A DNA stretch of 64,000 nucleotides from Brachionus koreanus (Eukaryota; Rotifera; Eurotatoria; Ploima; Brachionidae): positions 2,067 through 66,066 of the forward strand of contig PJRA01000172.1 of the NCBI GenBank assembly GCA_016987375.1, in the 5' to 3' direction. Positions within the stretch are counted from its first letter, which is position 1. Each line of letters opens with the position of its first letter. Of the stretch, positions 13,109-24,041 are shown piece after piece. The notes below the pieces were generated by a model. That model saw only the letters and a program-made list of their open reading frames with translations. It searched no databases and was not told where the DNA came from. The position numbers and the translations under genes were made by a program.

Positions 13109-14211
13109 TTATCTGAGTTTTTTTGCTATTATTTTTGATAGGTAATTTTTTTCAGTTTATATATCATTCTATCCATCTATCGAATACGAATTTCATAAAA
13201 ATTTGTTTTTTTAAAATATTTTTTTATTTTTAATTTAGCAATAATAATTATATCTTATTTGAAAACAAACAAAAAAAAAACTCTATTTGTAAATAATTTA
13301 TTGTTTTAGATAATTTTTTTTTAAATTTTTTTCACCGGTTATTACTTTTTTCAAATAAATTTTTATTAACAAATAAAATATAAATGATTGATATTTTATT
13401 ACTCTAATTATTGCTGCATTTAGATAAAGCCAAATATTCGAACTAAACTAGAATTTAGCCTATTTTCTGGATAAAATATTTTATATGATTTACTACTAAT
13501 GAGAAAATAATAAAGCAAAATTTTCACTTTTAAATTAACTCGTCAAATTGTCGGTAAAAATTAGAGTGTGTTTATTTGCAGATTCAAAATTTGTTTTCTT
13601 AAATATTATTAAAAATTTTTCAAGCAATTACTGAGTTTTTTAAAATTTTGAATAAGATTTTTTACCATCAAAATTTGCTTTAGTTTAATGTAATTTAGTT
13701 ATATTTTTAAAATTTATTTTAAACTCTAATGCTTTGAAGCTAATGAATGAAAACATAAACAACTAAAAAAAATTAACTTATTTAATATTCATTATTTGAC
13801 TTAAGAAAAAAATACTTAACTTTAAATTAAATTCAAAAAGCCATTGAAAATTCTATTGAATTCAAATTAAAGTTAGTCTAGAGACAGGCCAAATTATAGA
13901 GTCCAATTAATATTAATTCAAATAACATTCAAGTGACCTTGGTATTTTGTTTGAAAATTTTTCTCTAAATAATTTTTTGACTACTATTATTTTTTAAAAT
14001 TCAAATTAAGTGTAAAAACATTACAGTAAAAATTATCAAATTAAAATATGTTAAAACAGCTATGGCTATTTAATTTATTAAGCTTGGCTTAATTGAGAAT
14101 AAAATTCTAAAATTAGAAAAAAAAAAACATTTAAAAAAATATAAACATTTTAGATTTTTAAAGAGGTTTTAAATTTAAAAAACAAAATTTTCTATGTCTA
14201 TTAACAAATAA
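13109..14211. other. Intergenic, convergent gene ends
   Basis: About 1.1 kb between the 3' ends of the GPCR (+) and the first Ig-family gene (-). AT-rich with no exon seen; presumably holds both 3' UTR ends. Confidence 0.6.
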
Positions 14212-16727
14212 TTATTCTTGGCTTTTTGTTTCCGCTTCTGGCATGTTTATTTCACTAGTGTCATTTGAATTTGTTTCATTCACTAAATAAATGCTATCAT
14301 CACAAGTTTTATCATTAGACTTTTTTGTCTTAGACGATTGTTTTTTGTCTTTTTTCTTCTTACTTGATTTCTTGGTTGTCTTGTTTTCTTCAATCTGATT
14401 TTCCTGATTATTTTCTGTTTCAGCTACCGAACTTGTTTGAAGAACTAATTCATTAATGGAAATTTTTTGTAATCTGTCTGCAGCATCAACTCGAGCTCCC
14501 AGGACACTTTTGTTTCGACTCAATTTTTGAATTTCCTCGTCATTGAGAACAATTTTGCCATCTACGTCGCGTGGCATCAACGACTTTGTGTTCCAAATAA
14601 AATCAAACGGATTGATCGGCATTTCTTTGACATCAGTATTGCCAATCATGTTAACCAATTTATATCCAGACGATTCATTTAGCTCACTTTCTGCTGGTTC
14701 CTGCCCCCCATTCAAACAGAGCTTATCTTCAATTTGTTGTTTTTTCTTTGATTTTTTCTTTTTTGGCTTTTCATTCAAATTTTCAATAGTACTTTCGTCA
14801 ATAGTGGCGTCTAAATTGTCTAAATCCAGATTTGATCTAATACCATCAACTAAATTAGAAAATTATATAAATTGTTTTTTGACAAATTTTATCAAATAAT
14901 TTACATTTTCTTGGAATTTTTTTTTCATTTTCACTTGTAGCATTTGAATCAATAGCTTTGGAAGGAAAAATTGGAGGCAGGAGATTTGGTTTTGTATAAT
15001 TTGACGGAATTTCAGTTAAAAGTCCTAATTCATTAGAGGTTTTTGTAAGCCAATCTGGAGCGATTACTGACGGATCAAGTCCGCATGAACTACTGCTAAT
15101 TATGAATTTATTGGGGGTAACAGACCCGTTGCTAAGTGCTCTTTTTGTAAAATAATTAAATATTTATCAAAAAATTTTGCTATGATTAAAAATAATACTT
15201 GAAATTGTTGAAAATTAGATCGTCTCTCTTGTTTTTACGGATCAAAAACACGAGTGCACTCATCAAAAGTAGTAGAAATGAAAAGACTAACAAAAAACTT
15301 GATCCAATTACTTTGATATAGGCTTTTTTTAAAAAAATAAAAATTGCAAATAATTTATTTGAAAATTTTAATTTTCTTTACCATAATTGATCATTTCAAA
15401 ATTGGGCAAAGTTGATTGTCCAGTGCAATATGCATTTGATATAATCATAAGTATAGCCGAAATTGCTGAAAACAAGCCATCGCTTGTTATCAATATTACT
15501 ATAATAGGTTTAATATCATCATCTTAAACGGTTAATATTGATTAGAAAATTTTTCTTTAAAAAAAAGCATGCTTTTACTTATGCTTAATTTTATTATGTA
15601 TTGAAACACTAAAATCCATATGACAATTGATGCAAATATTGCTGCAGTAATAATTAAAATAGGAGAATAGGATGCATCTCCTAATACTTAAAAAAATACA
15701 GAAATTAATTTTTAAAAAAATGAATAAAAATATTTCATATTTACTTAATGGATGGATCCAAAAAATAATTGATACAAATAAACAAGAAAATGATGTTATC
15801 AAAGTACAAATTAGAGTTGATTTTTCTTCAAAAGAACCTAGAATTTAATTTAATCATTAGCTTTTGTTTTATATTTTTGATTTATGTTTACCAAAAAATG
15901 AATAATGAAACAAAATTACAGCAAACACGAGAGAAAAATAGCTTAAAAATGAGAGAATGTTTTGAGCTGTGTTAAAAGATGGATTTAAACAATTGATAAA
16001 CAAAGAAAGACTTTGAGCAATCAAAGGTGTCGTTAAGACAAAAGTAGTTGGAGGAACAGTTGAAGTAGTAGAAGTAGTCGGAGAAGTCGATGTGGTGGTT
16101 GTGCTTGTTGAAGTTGTAGTTGTAGTCGTTGTCGTAGTGCTAGTTGTAGTAGTTGTAGTAGTTGTAGTCGTTGTGGTTGTGGTAGTTGTAGTGGTTGTGG
16201 TTGTTGTAGTGGTTGTAGTTGTTGTAGTTGTTGTGGTTGTAGTGAAAGCTACAAGTTTAGAAGATGCACGTGGACGATTTGCGTTACAGTACGCTAAACG
16301 GTAAACGTTACACTCACATTGAAATGTGTAACCAGAATAATCCAACTCTATATAGGGTATGGTCAAATAAGTGGTTATATTAGAACCAGTGACTGATAAT
16401 GTGACCGTGAATTTTGAAGCCATGCCGTTCAAATAATTATTTTCAAAATAAATGGTTGTACTTGACTTTGCCTGTCCATTCGGATAATAAACCCAAACTA
16501 TGTCGGTTGTTTCTACATTGGAAAGGTCACAAGTAATTGTGAGCGATGAGCCTACTAAAGCAGAATGATATTCTGGATCAATGTTAATTTGAACTTCGGA
16601 CACACACTCTACTTATAAAAAAAAAATATATTAAAATATGTTTATAAGGAAAAAATAAAAATTAATTACTCTTTATTAAAATACACGAAATTAATAGACT
16701 AAAAAAGGACCTTTTGAAAGAGATCAT
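14212..16727 (-). CDS. Ig / Thr-stalk / five-TM receptor-like protein, paralogue A
   Basis: Eight exons: 16727-16670, 16608-15892, 15837-15745, 15680-15579, 15522-15382, 15322-15199, 15140-14905, 14849-14212. All have GT-AG borders and the phases close, giving 702 residues. Order: signal peptide (1-20); one Ig-like domain (about 24-135, Cys46, Trp58, Cys117, plus extra Cys119 and Cys127); a pure Thr/Ser stalk from 142 to about 212, likely O-glycosylated; five hydrophobic segments; then a long Lys-rich tail. With the N-terminus outside, five passes put the tail in the cytosol, in line with RKNKR after TM5. The TM4-TM5 loop carries NAYCTGQ. The tail holds INPFDFIWN and, further on, LGARVD, both shared with the neighbours. 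I know no named family with this order; an adhesion or recognition receptor is inference. Confidence 0.85.
16092..16243 (-). repeat. Thr-codon repeat tract of paralogue A
   Basis: On the plus strand an irregular run of GTT, GTA, GTG and GTC triplets; on the coding strand ACA, ACT, ACC and ACG codons with a few Ser codons. The third bases vary irregularly rather than repeating one unit, so the Thr run is not a simple microsatellite. Confidence 0.85.
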
Positions 16728-19331
16728 TTTCGTCCGATCCAAGACGAGTTTAATTCCAGCTCTAAACAATTTATCTAAAAAAGTCCTTTTGATATGCATG
16801 CATATATGCTTTTAAATTCTAAAAAAACATTTTAAATTGAAAGCTTTAATATTTAAGCTACATTAAAAATAAATTGGTTGACCGACTTGAAAATGTAAAG
16901 AAAAAGATTCTAATAAAAATTTTAATAAAATTTTAATAAAATTTTAAACTTAACTATAAAAAACTATTTGAATATAAATGACCAAAAATATATAAATTGT
17001 GAAAAGAAATTTGTTTAACGACGAAATTTTAAGAGGACTACTAAACTGTATCGCTAATTTTCTTAAGAAAAGCAAACCCTACAAATAATTATTTAATAAA
17101 CTTAGAGAACTAAATTTGGCTTGACGATTCTTGTGAAGCAATTTGACACACTTTAGGAATCCTTAAACAACTCAATTGAATTAATTCATTTGAAATCTTA
17201 AAATTATATTTACAATTCTTTATATTTTATTCCAATTTTTTTTTGGTCAATACCAATGGTAACTAAATCTTAATTTGACCATGAAAATATTTGCTCGGAG
17301 AAAAATTTCTCAAATTTCAATTAAACAAAAAAAAAAAGTCCTTTGAAAACTAACATTTTAATTAACCGATTTTTCGTCTGAAATAGACTATAAAATTCAT
17401 TTGGTGGCTTTAGACTAAGTATTTATGAATAACTAGCGCTAAAAACAAAATCGTTATTCAGAATACTTAAACTAGAAATGGATCGATTTGTTTTTCTAAC
17501 TTAATTTTTTATTAAAAATGGCTCAAGTCGATCGACTGATTCTTACTTTTTTTTTAATTAGAAGTAAAAAACGTCGATTTGGTTTTTAGTCATTAAATTG
17601 ATTCTTTTTTTTATTTTGTTCGAAAAAATAAAATGAATTTTTTTCTTTTTAGTTTATTAATTTTGAATAGGCAAAAATGAGGCCTCTGTAATTTTCAGCT
17701 TAAGTAATTAATAGCTTAAAAGAATCGATATTAAATTCTTTGAAAAAAACATCTGGAAGCAGTGCTTTGTGCAACGAATGCTAAGGATTGCATTGCGCAA
17801 TCTATGAGTCATCATCATTGGGATTTTTTCTAAATTTTACCCAAAAGAATTTTATAAAATTAAATAAAGACTTAAAGACCTAATTTAATTGAAGAATTGT
17901 TAAGCGTTTTCATTTTAACAATAACTTTTTCACTCGACTTTGTTGAGGCTATCAACAAAAATTAGCTGAGAATGGGCTTTTTATTCTTCAGTTTCATATT
18001 TTCATATTTAATTTTAATTTTCATGAATATTTAACAAAAAATCAAATACTTTAATGAGGTTAAATTTCTCTAAGGCTTTTAAATTAAACTCGGCTAGAAT
18101 AAGGATATAATATTCTTGATTCGTGCAATGATGTATTCGTCAAACAAAGAGCTAATTATGAAAACTAGAAACGCCTTTTGATGCCATTGCATGCATTGAT
18201 GCCGTAACCTAGTTGCGGCTATTCGTATGCAAATTGAATTTTTTTCTATTTTTATTTCTAAATTGACAAGACGAGCTCTCAGTTTCAGCAAATATTCAAA
18301 AAAAAAGCTCGTTTCACAATTTATTTGAATAAAAGCTAATAAAGTAGTTCTTGGGCTTTTAATAAGATTTAACTAGCAATCTTATGCAATATGTCATTAC
18401 CAAAACTGGTCATAAATTAAATAAAAAGCTCAAAGCTAATCAGAAAAATTTTCTCCTCATTTAAATAAAGACCTTTTGGCAAAATTAATAAAAAAAAAAA
18501 GAATTATTTTTAAATAACCTGCTCAATACTTAATTGATAGTGGTTTATTTTAGACACCTACATAAATGCTCTAATTATATTTAATGAAACGGAAAATAAT
18601 TATTAATTTATTGGAATATTTTTCTAAAGAGAGATCTAGACTACTAATTCCGGAATTTAATTAATTTCAAAAGCACGGCATGTTAAATAAATAGCCAAGA
18701 TCGATTTTTTCTAGTTTTGATGCTAGTTGAAAATATTGAAAAAATCTCATCTTAAATTTTGAAATTAAAAAAAATCTTATATTTTTTTATATTAGAATTT
18801 TAATGCACTTTAATAGTGCTTTTGAATCAAACTTAAGCTGAATAATTATTAAATTCGATAATTATTTGATTTGAAAAACAAAACTCAAAAGTTATAAGTT
18901 TTCTACCAAGTCCTTAATAAACTATCTGAATCAAATATTAGCTTGTTTTGGACTTAGTAGTTGACAAAACTTAGGAAAAAACTTCAAATAATCTAGATTT
19001 TTCTTTCAAAAAGGCAATTCTATTTAGAAGCAATCATGAAAATTACAACAACTTGCATTCGAATTGTTTAAAAGTTAAAAAAAATTACTATAATTATCAA
19101 CTAAAAATTGCAAATATTCAATGCAATTCAAAATCAAAAAATAAAAAAACTAATTTAAGGGTTAAAAATGAAACTAAATATTTAACTAAAAGTGATATCT
19201 AATCAAGTATTTTCTTATAAATAATAGAAATAAGTTCATTGAATTTATTAAATATTTGATTGATAAGTAAATATTTTAGATTTAATTGAATTGAACTAAA
19301 AAATATTAATTAAAAAATAAAATGAATTTTG
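16728..19331. other. 2.6-kb intergenic spacer, upstream of paralogue A
   Basis: No exon recognised. Two patches are less AT-rich than the rest: about 17755-17825 (containing TGAGTCATCATC, AP-1-like) and about 18165-18240 (containing the octamer ATGCAAAT at 18227-18234). They could be promoter or enhancer elements of paralogue A, but single motif matches are weak evidence. Confidence 0.45.
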
Positions 19332-21726
19332 TCAGTCCAAAGCTAAAATATTGAAATTAAACGGTGGATCTTCGTTCGTCTGATTTTTATCGAGTTTATT
19401 TGAATTTTTCTTTTTAATCACTTTATTTTTCTTGCTCTTTTTCTCTTGTTCATTGACCAGACCATTAATACTAAAAGTGTCAGGATTAATACTTATTTTA
19501 TCAACACGACCACCTATTGTTGTATTTTTTCTAGACACTTTTAGGTCTAAATCACTCTCTTCAGGAGCTATACTATTAAATCCCCATATAAAATCAAATG
19601 GATTTTTCGGAATTTCCTTTATTTCGTTGGCTATAGGAACCGATTTGAGTCTTCCGGATGGTTCTTGAAATTCTTTTTGGTCTTTCGATCTATCTTCAAA
19701 ATCAAGTTCAATATTCTCTTCGTTTTCTAAGTCGAGATTTTCAACATTGCTTTTGTCAGGCTCATCGTCATAATCAGGAAATTTGGCTATTTCAGCACGT
19801 TTACGCGAAAATATTGGAGTTAATTTTTTAGGCTTTGACGGATAATTTCTACTATCATCTTTTGTTTCATTATTTTCAATTTTGTCTGAAATGTTTTCAC
19901 TTTTGTTTTCGACTGGAGTCCAAAAATCTAAAAATGAAAATTAGATTAGCTTTTTTTTTTTCTATATTTTATATTTCTTATTCAAACCTGGATTCGTTTC
20001 AGATGTTTTTGGTAGTATAGATTGATTAAAAGAATTTGGTGTTCCACTCATTATAATTGGCCTTTAAACTTGGTAATTAATTTTTAAAAAAAAATTGAGC
20101 AAAAAATTTTACTTAAAATTGTTTATCATCATAGCTTCTTTTTTCTTTTTGCGAACTTGTAAATTATTAATTTAAAATAATTAATTAAATTAAATAAACC
20201 AACATTTGTTCAAATATTACTAAAAAAAATAACACCGGCAATCAATAGTAAAATCAAGGCAAATACTAGTAATAAAACGGCTCCAATTAATTCCAAATAT
20301 GCTTTTTAAAAAAAATATAAAATATTGATATTTATATAAAAAATTTAAGATTAAATACCATAGTCAAAATCTGAGATAGGCTGAATTGAGCTATATCCTG
20401 TACAGTAAGCATTTGCTACAATTACAATGATAGCCGAACCAACTTCTAAAACCGCATCAACGCATATGACAATGATCACTCCAAAATTTATATCGTCCGC
20501 TTTAAATATTAATTTAATTTTTATTTTAGATTAAAATCAGGCTTTAGATAAAGATAAAGCAAAATGTAAAGCAAAATTATAAAGCTTATTTTTTCGGATA
20601 TACTTTTAATTTTTTAAACTGTTCGAACCCTTTTTTATTAGATCTAAAACTTCTTAAAAAATTTAGAATATTACCTAAGCTCAATCGTATTGCATACTGA
20701 AGTATTAATATCCAATTGAGGGTACAACCGAGTAAAAACATTACAACTATTAAAATGGGTGCATAAGCTGTATCACCGATTACTTGAAACAAAAAGAAAA
20801 TTATTATGCAAATAATTTTAAAAAAAAATTTACATTGAGGACTTATCCAAAAAATAATTGATATAATGAAACAAAATGCACTAACTATTAGAACAAGTGC
20901 TAGGAAAAATGTTTCAACTAAAGTTCCAAAAAAAGAAAAATGGAAAAATAACGAAGCAAAAACCAAAGTTAAAAATGTAATTATTAAAATAGCATATTGA
21001 GCTGGATTATATCCATCTAGACATAAACTGGTGCTATTTGTAGAGGTTAATGAGGCAGTAGTTGCCAAAATTGTGATTATGGGGCTGGTTGTCGTAGTAG
21101 TTGTTGTTGTGCTAGTGGTAGTTGTGGTGGTAGTTGTGGTGGTAGTTGTGGTGGTTGTTGTGGTAGTCGTTGTGGTAGTTGTAGTTGTAGTCGTTGTAGT
21201 TGTAGTCGTTGTTGTAGTTGTAGTTGTAGTCGTTGTTGTTGTAGTTGTTGTAGAGAAAATTGCCAAAGTTGCGACAGATGATATTTTGGGATTACATGCT
21301 GTGTAAATATTGCATGTACAATCGTATTCATAATTTTGGTCATCAAAGTCAACATTCAATATTGTTATATATACCTTATAGTCATTACCATTAAAAGCAA
21401 ATTTTATATCATATTTATTGGTTAACCTTGGAACGTTGTTAAAGAATATTAAAGTAAAATTCTCTGGTAGTCCGATTGGAAAGAATCCAAATATAAACCC
21501 ATTAAGCTCTATAGCTGATACATCGCAAACTAAAGTTACATTAGATCCCAATAATGCAGAATATGAACTTGGGTTCATTTGAATTGATTTTGCCAATACA
21601 TTATTCTCTTGAAAATAAATTTGATAAATTAAAGTAATTAAAAAATTTTAATTAAATTTTACTCAAAAACAAGACAAATAGAATTAAACTAGTAAAAATG
21701 TATTTTGATACATTTACAAATAGCAT
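19332..21726 (-). CDS. Ig / Thr-stalk / five-TM receptor-like protein, paralogue B
   Basis: Eight exons: 21726-21663, 21607-20834, 20782-20675, 20499-20359, 20301-20221, 20155-20113, 20061-19988, 19927-19332; 626 residues. Signal peptide MLFVNVSKYIFTSLILFVLF, Ig-like domain with both Cys (VCDVS and DCTCN) but Phe where the core Trp should be (FIFGFFP), then a Thr run of about 55, five membrane segments and a Lys-rich tail. The tail has KNPFDFIWG and IGGRVDKISIN, matching paralogue A. The exon joining Ig, stalk, TM1 and TM2 is fused compared with A, which has an intron after FHYSFFG. The 51-base intron 20833-20783 is a multiple of three with no stop, so the frame stays open even if it is retained. 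It is placed here because A and C have the same junction. Function unknown. Confidence 0.83.
21087..21252 (-). repeat. Thr-codon repeat tract of paralogue B
   Basis: Coding-strand ACN codons in mixed order, about 55 consecutive Thr with rare Ser. It begins right after the Ig domain and ends at the membrane-proximal SPIITI. Confidence 0.85.
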
Positions 21727-21951
21727 TTATGACAGATAATGACTTTAAGTACAGCTAATTTTATGAAAAATTAAATTTCAGCTTTTTATTTAATTTATTT
21801 TAACAACTGTGAGTATTAAATCACAATATTCTTGTTTTAAAATTAAATTTAAAATTGAATTTCACTTTCTTTAATTTTTTAATCGTTGTATTTTAAAAAA
21901 TAATTTTTTTAGACTTAGAAAAAATTTAAATTTTTTACATTAAAATAAATA

Positions 21952-24041
21952 TTATGAATGGGAGACTCGAGTCAGACCATTTTTGTCAAATGGTGAATCA
22001 TTATTTGAATTAAAATCAACATTTTTTATTAAATTATCTTTGTCCAACGAGCTATTGTTTTTTTTTGTTTTTTTAACTTTTTTGTCTTTTAAAACATTTT
22101 CGGATAAATCACTTGCTTTTCGAGCTCCTAAAGCTATTTTACTTTTACTAATTTCAGAATTATTGTTTTCCGAATCCCAAATAAAACTAGGATTTCCAAA
22201 TTGAGAAGGCTTTGAAAACGCCACCTCCTCCATTAATTTTGTTCTTGGCCTAATGAGAGTTTGGGTTTTTGACAATTCAGGTTCTTGTTCTGATTCCAAA
22301 TTAGATTTTGGAGTAGATTCATCTTCTTTCATTGTAACATCCGATTCGAATGTATCATTTTCTTTTTTCACCAGAGTTGGCACCTTTTTTGTTGGCCTAG
22401 AAGGAAGACTTTTATCTGAAAGGTTCGATTTATTTGCTGTAATAACATAAAAGCAATCAGTAATAATTCAAGTTAAAAAGATTTTTACTAACCCTGAAAT
22501 GTTGGTCTTGGTTGAGCTGAATTGGGAGCACTGGGAAAATTAAACGGTGTAATAGTAGGACTCATTACTTTGCTAACAAAAAATTGATTATGTTCAAAAA
22601 TTAATTCATAGCTTGATACCCAAAGTTGGAAAATTTTTCATTTTCTTTTTTTTTCTTTTGAACTTAATTAATTAGAGTTAAAAGTAAGTAAATTATTGAA
22701 ACACAATTAATAATCAATATTATACCAAAGAATATTACTCCAGATATCATAAAAACAAAGGCTGAAAATAGCAGTAGTAGTAATGCACCAATCAATTCCA
22801 CATAAGCTTAGTTTTTTTCAAGAATTAAGATAATTTTAAAAATAAATCACCTAACTTACAGTAGTTGAAGTCGCCTATTGTTGAAATGCTTGTTTGTCCT
22901 GTACAATAAGCGTTCGCTATAAGCAGTAATATAGCTGATCCCAGTTCTAAAACAGCCAGTGCACAAATTATAACATTTACAGCCAAATGCGTTTGATTGT
23001 CTTATTTTTAAACTAAAAAATTAATATTTAACAAAAAACTCTTTTTACTTAGACCCAATCGAATAGAGTATTGTAGTAAGAGTATCCATTGAATAAGGCA
23101 AGCCCCTAACTGGCAACAAATTATAATAAGTGAGACCATTGATGAGTCCGAAGACACTAAAATTTAATCAAATATTTTTTACAAAGTAAATCTATTTTCT
23201 AATTTACATGTAGGGTTTATCCAAAAAATCAAGCTCACTACAATTAAGATCAAAGATAGGACAAGAGAAAATACTAGGAAAAAAGTTTCAGGCACAGTAC
23301 CTTTTTAAAATTAAAAAGTAATTAAGTAAAAGTAACAGCTAAGATCATACCATGAAATGAAAAGTGAAAAAGTAATGTAGTTACAACAAGAACTACAAAA
23401 TTTAAAATAACTAATGTATACTGGACTGTATTCCAGGCTCCATCCAAACAAACACTATCTTCTATAAACTAATATTTTATTTTAAATTTAAGTAAATTCT
23501 TATTTAATACTTGAACTAGTGGAAGTAATTGAATTTATAGTTGAAGTAGTAGTTAAAACAAATATGGTTGCGGTCGCAATGTTCGAAGCTGAGCAACCTG
23601 TAACTTGATACACATTGCATGAGACTTCATATGTATTGAGAGTATCAGAAAAAACTGCATTTTTAATTTCAAGCGTGCTTATCAAATCACTGCCAGAAAT
23701 TGAGAATGAAACAGAATATTTGGATTGGTCTATAGAGCCAAAATATGCACTTTCCAAATAAACAGTAGTAATTGGAGATAATGAGTCTGTTGGATAATAT
23801 CTCCAAACTACTCCTCTTTCAGTAAAACCAGAAAATTTTGCTTGAATAAACACTGAACTTCCATATTGAACTGAATATGATGATTGAACCATCGAAACAC
23901 TAATTGCTGCATATGCTTGAATGAAAGCATTTATTAGAACATTTTTTATTTTTTCTTCTAAATTAAAAATCAACAAAAAAAATTACTTTTAATTAAACTG
24001 TATAGGCATATGATATCTAAATAGATGTGTACAATATTCAT
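21952..24041 (-). CDS. Ig / five-TM receptor-like protein, paralogue C (short stalk)
   Basis: Ten exons: 24041-23987, 23957-23511, 23461-23351, 23300-23208, 23156-23049, 23000-22860, 22806-22726, 22662-22620, 22572-22493, 22436-21952; 547 residues. Exons of 93, 108, 141, 81 and 43 bases match A and/or B one for one. The Ig-like domain keeps the core Trp (VVWRYYP) and the second Cys (VSCNVYQ), but the first Cys is replaced (FIQAKFSG). The long Thr run is missing: only about 15 Thr/Ser residues remain, and an extra intron sits there. The tail is shorter and keeps a degenerate motif (FGNPSFIWD) and ALGARKA. The N-terminal exon encodes a moderately hydrophobic leader; its ATG choice rests on exon position and phase. 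Paralogue B begins only 226 bases downstream of this stop, a head-to-tail array. Confidence 0.8.

Noticed and set aside
14543..14899. Plus-strand frame of 118 codons
   Set aside because: Antisense to the tail exon of paralogue A; begins with Leu/Arg and has no features.
16092..16304. Plus-strand frame encoding almost only Val
   Set aside because: It is the antisense of the Thr stalk of paralogue A; the minus strand has splice sites and paralogues.
16092..21252. Tandem triplet tracts considered as a CRISPR-like or satellite array
   Set aside because: No spacer structure; the triplets encode a Thr run in spliced eukaryotic genes.
21031..21355. Poly-Val (+) and Gln/Leu/Pro-rich (-) frames over the second repeat tract
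   Set aside because: Shadow frames of paralogue B's Thr tract.
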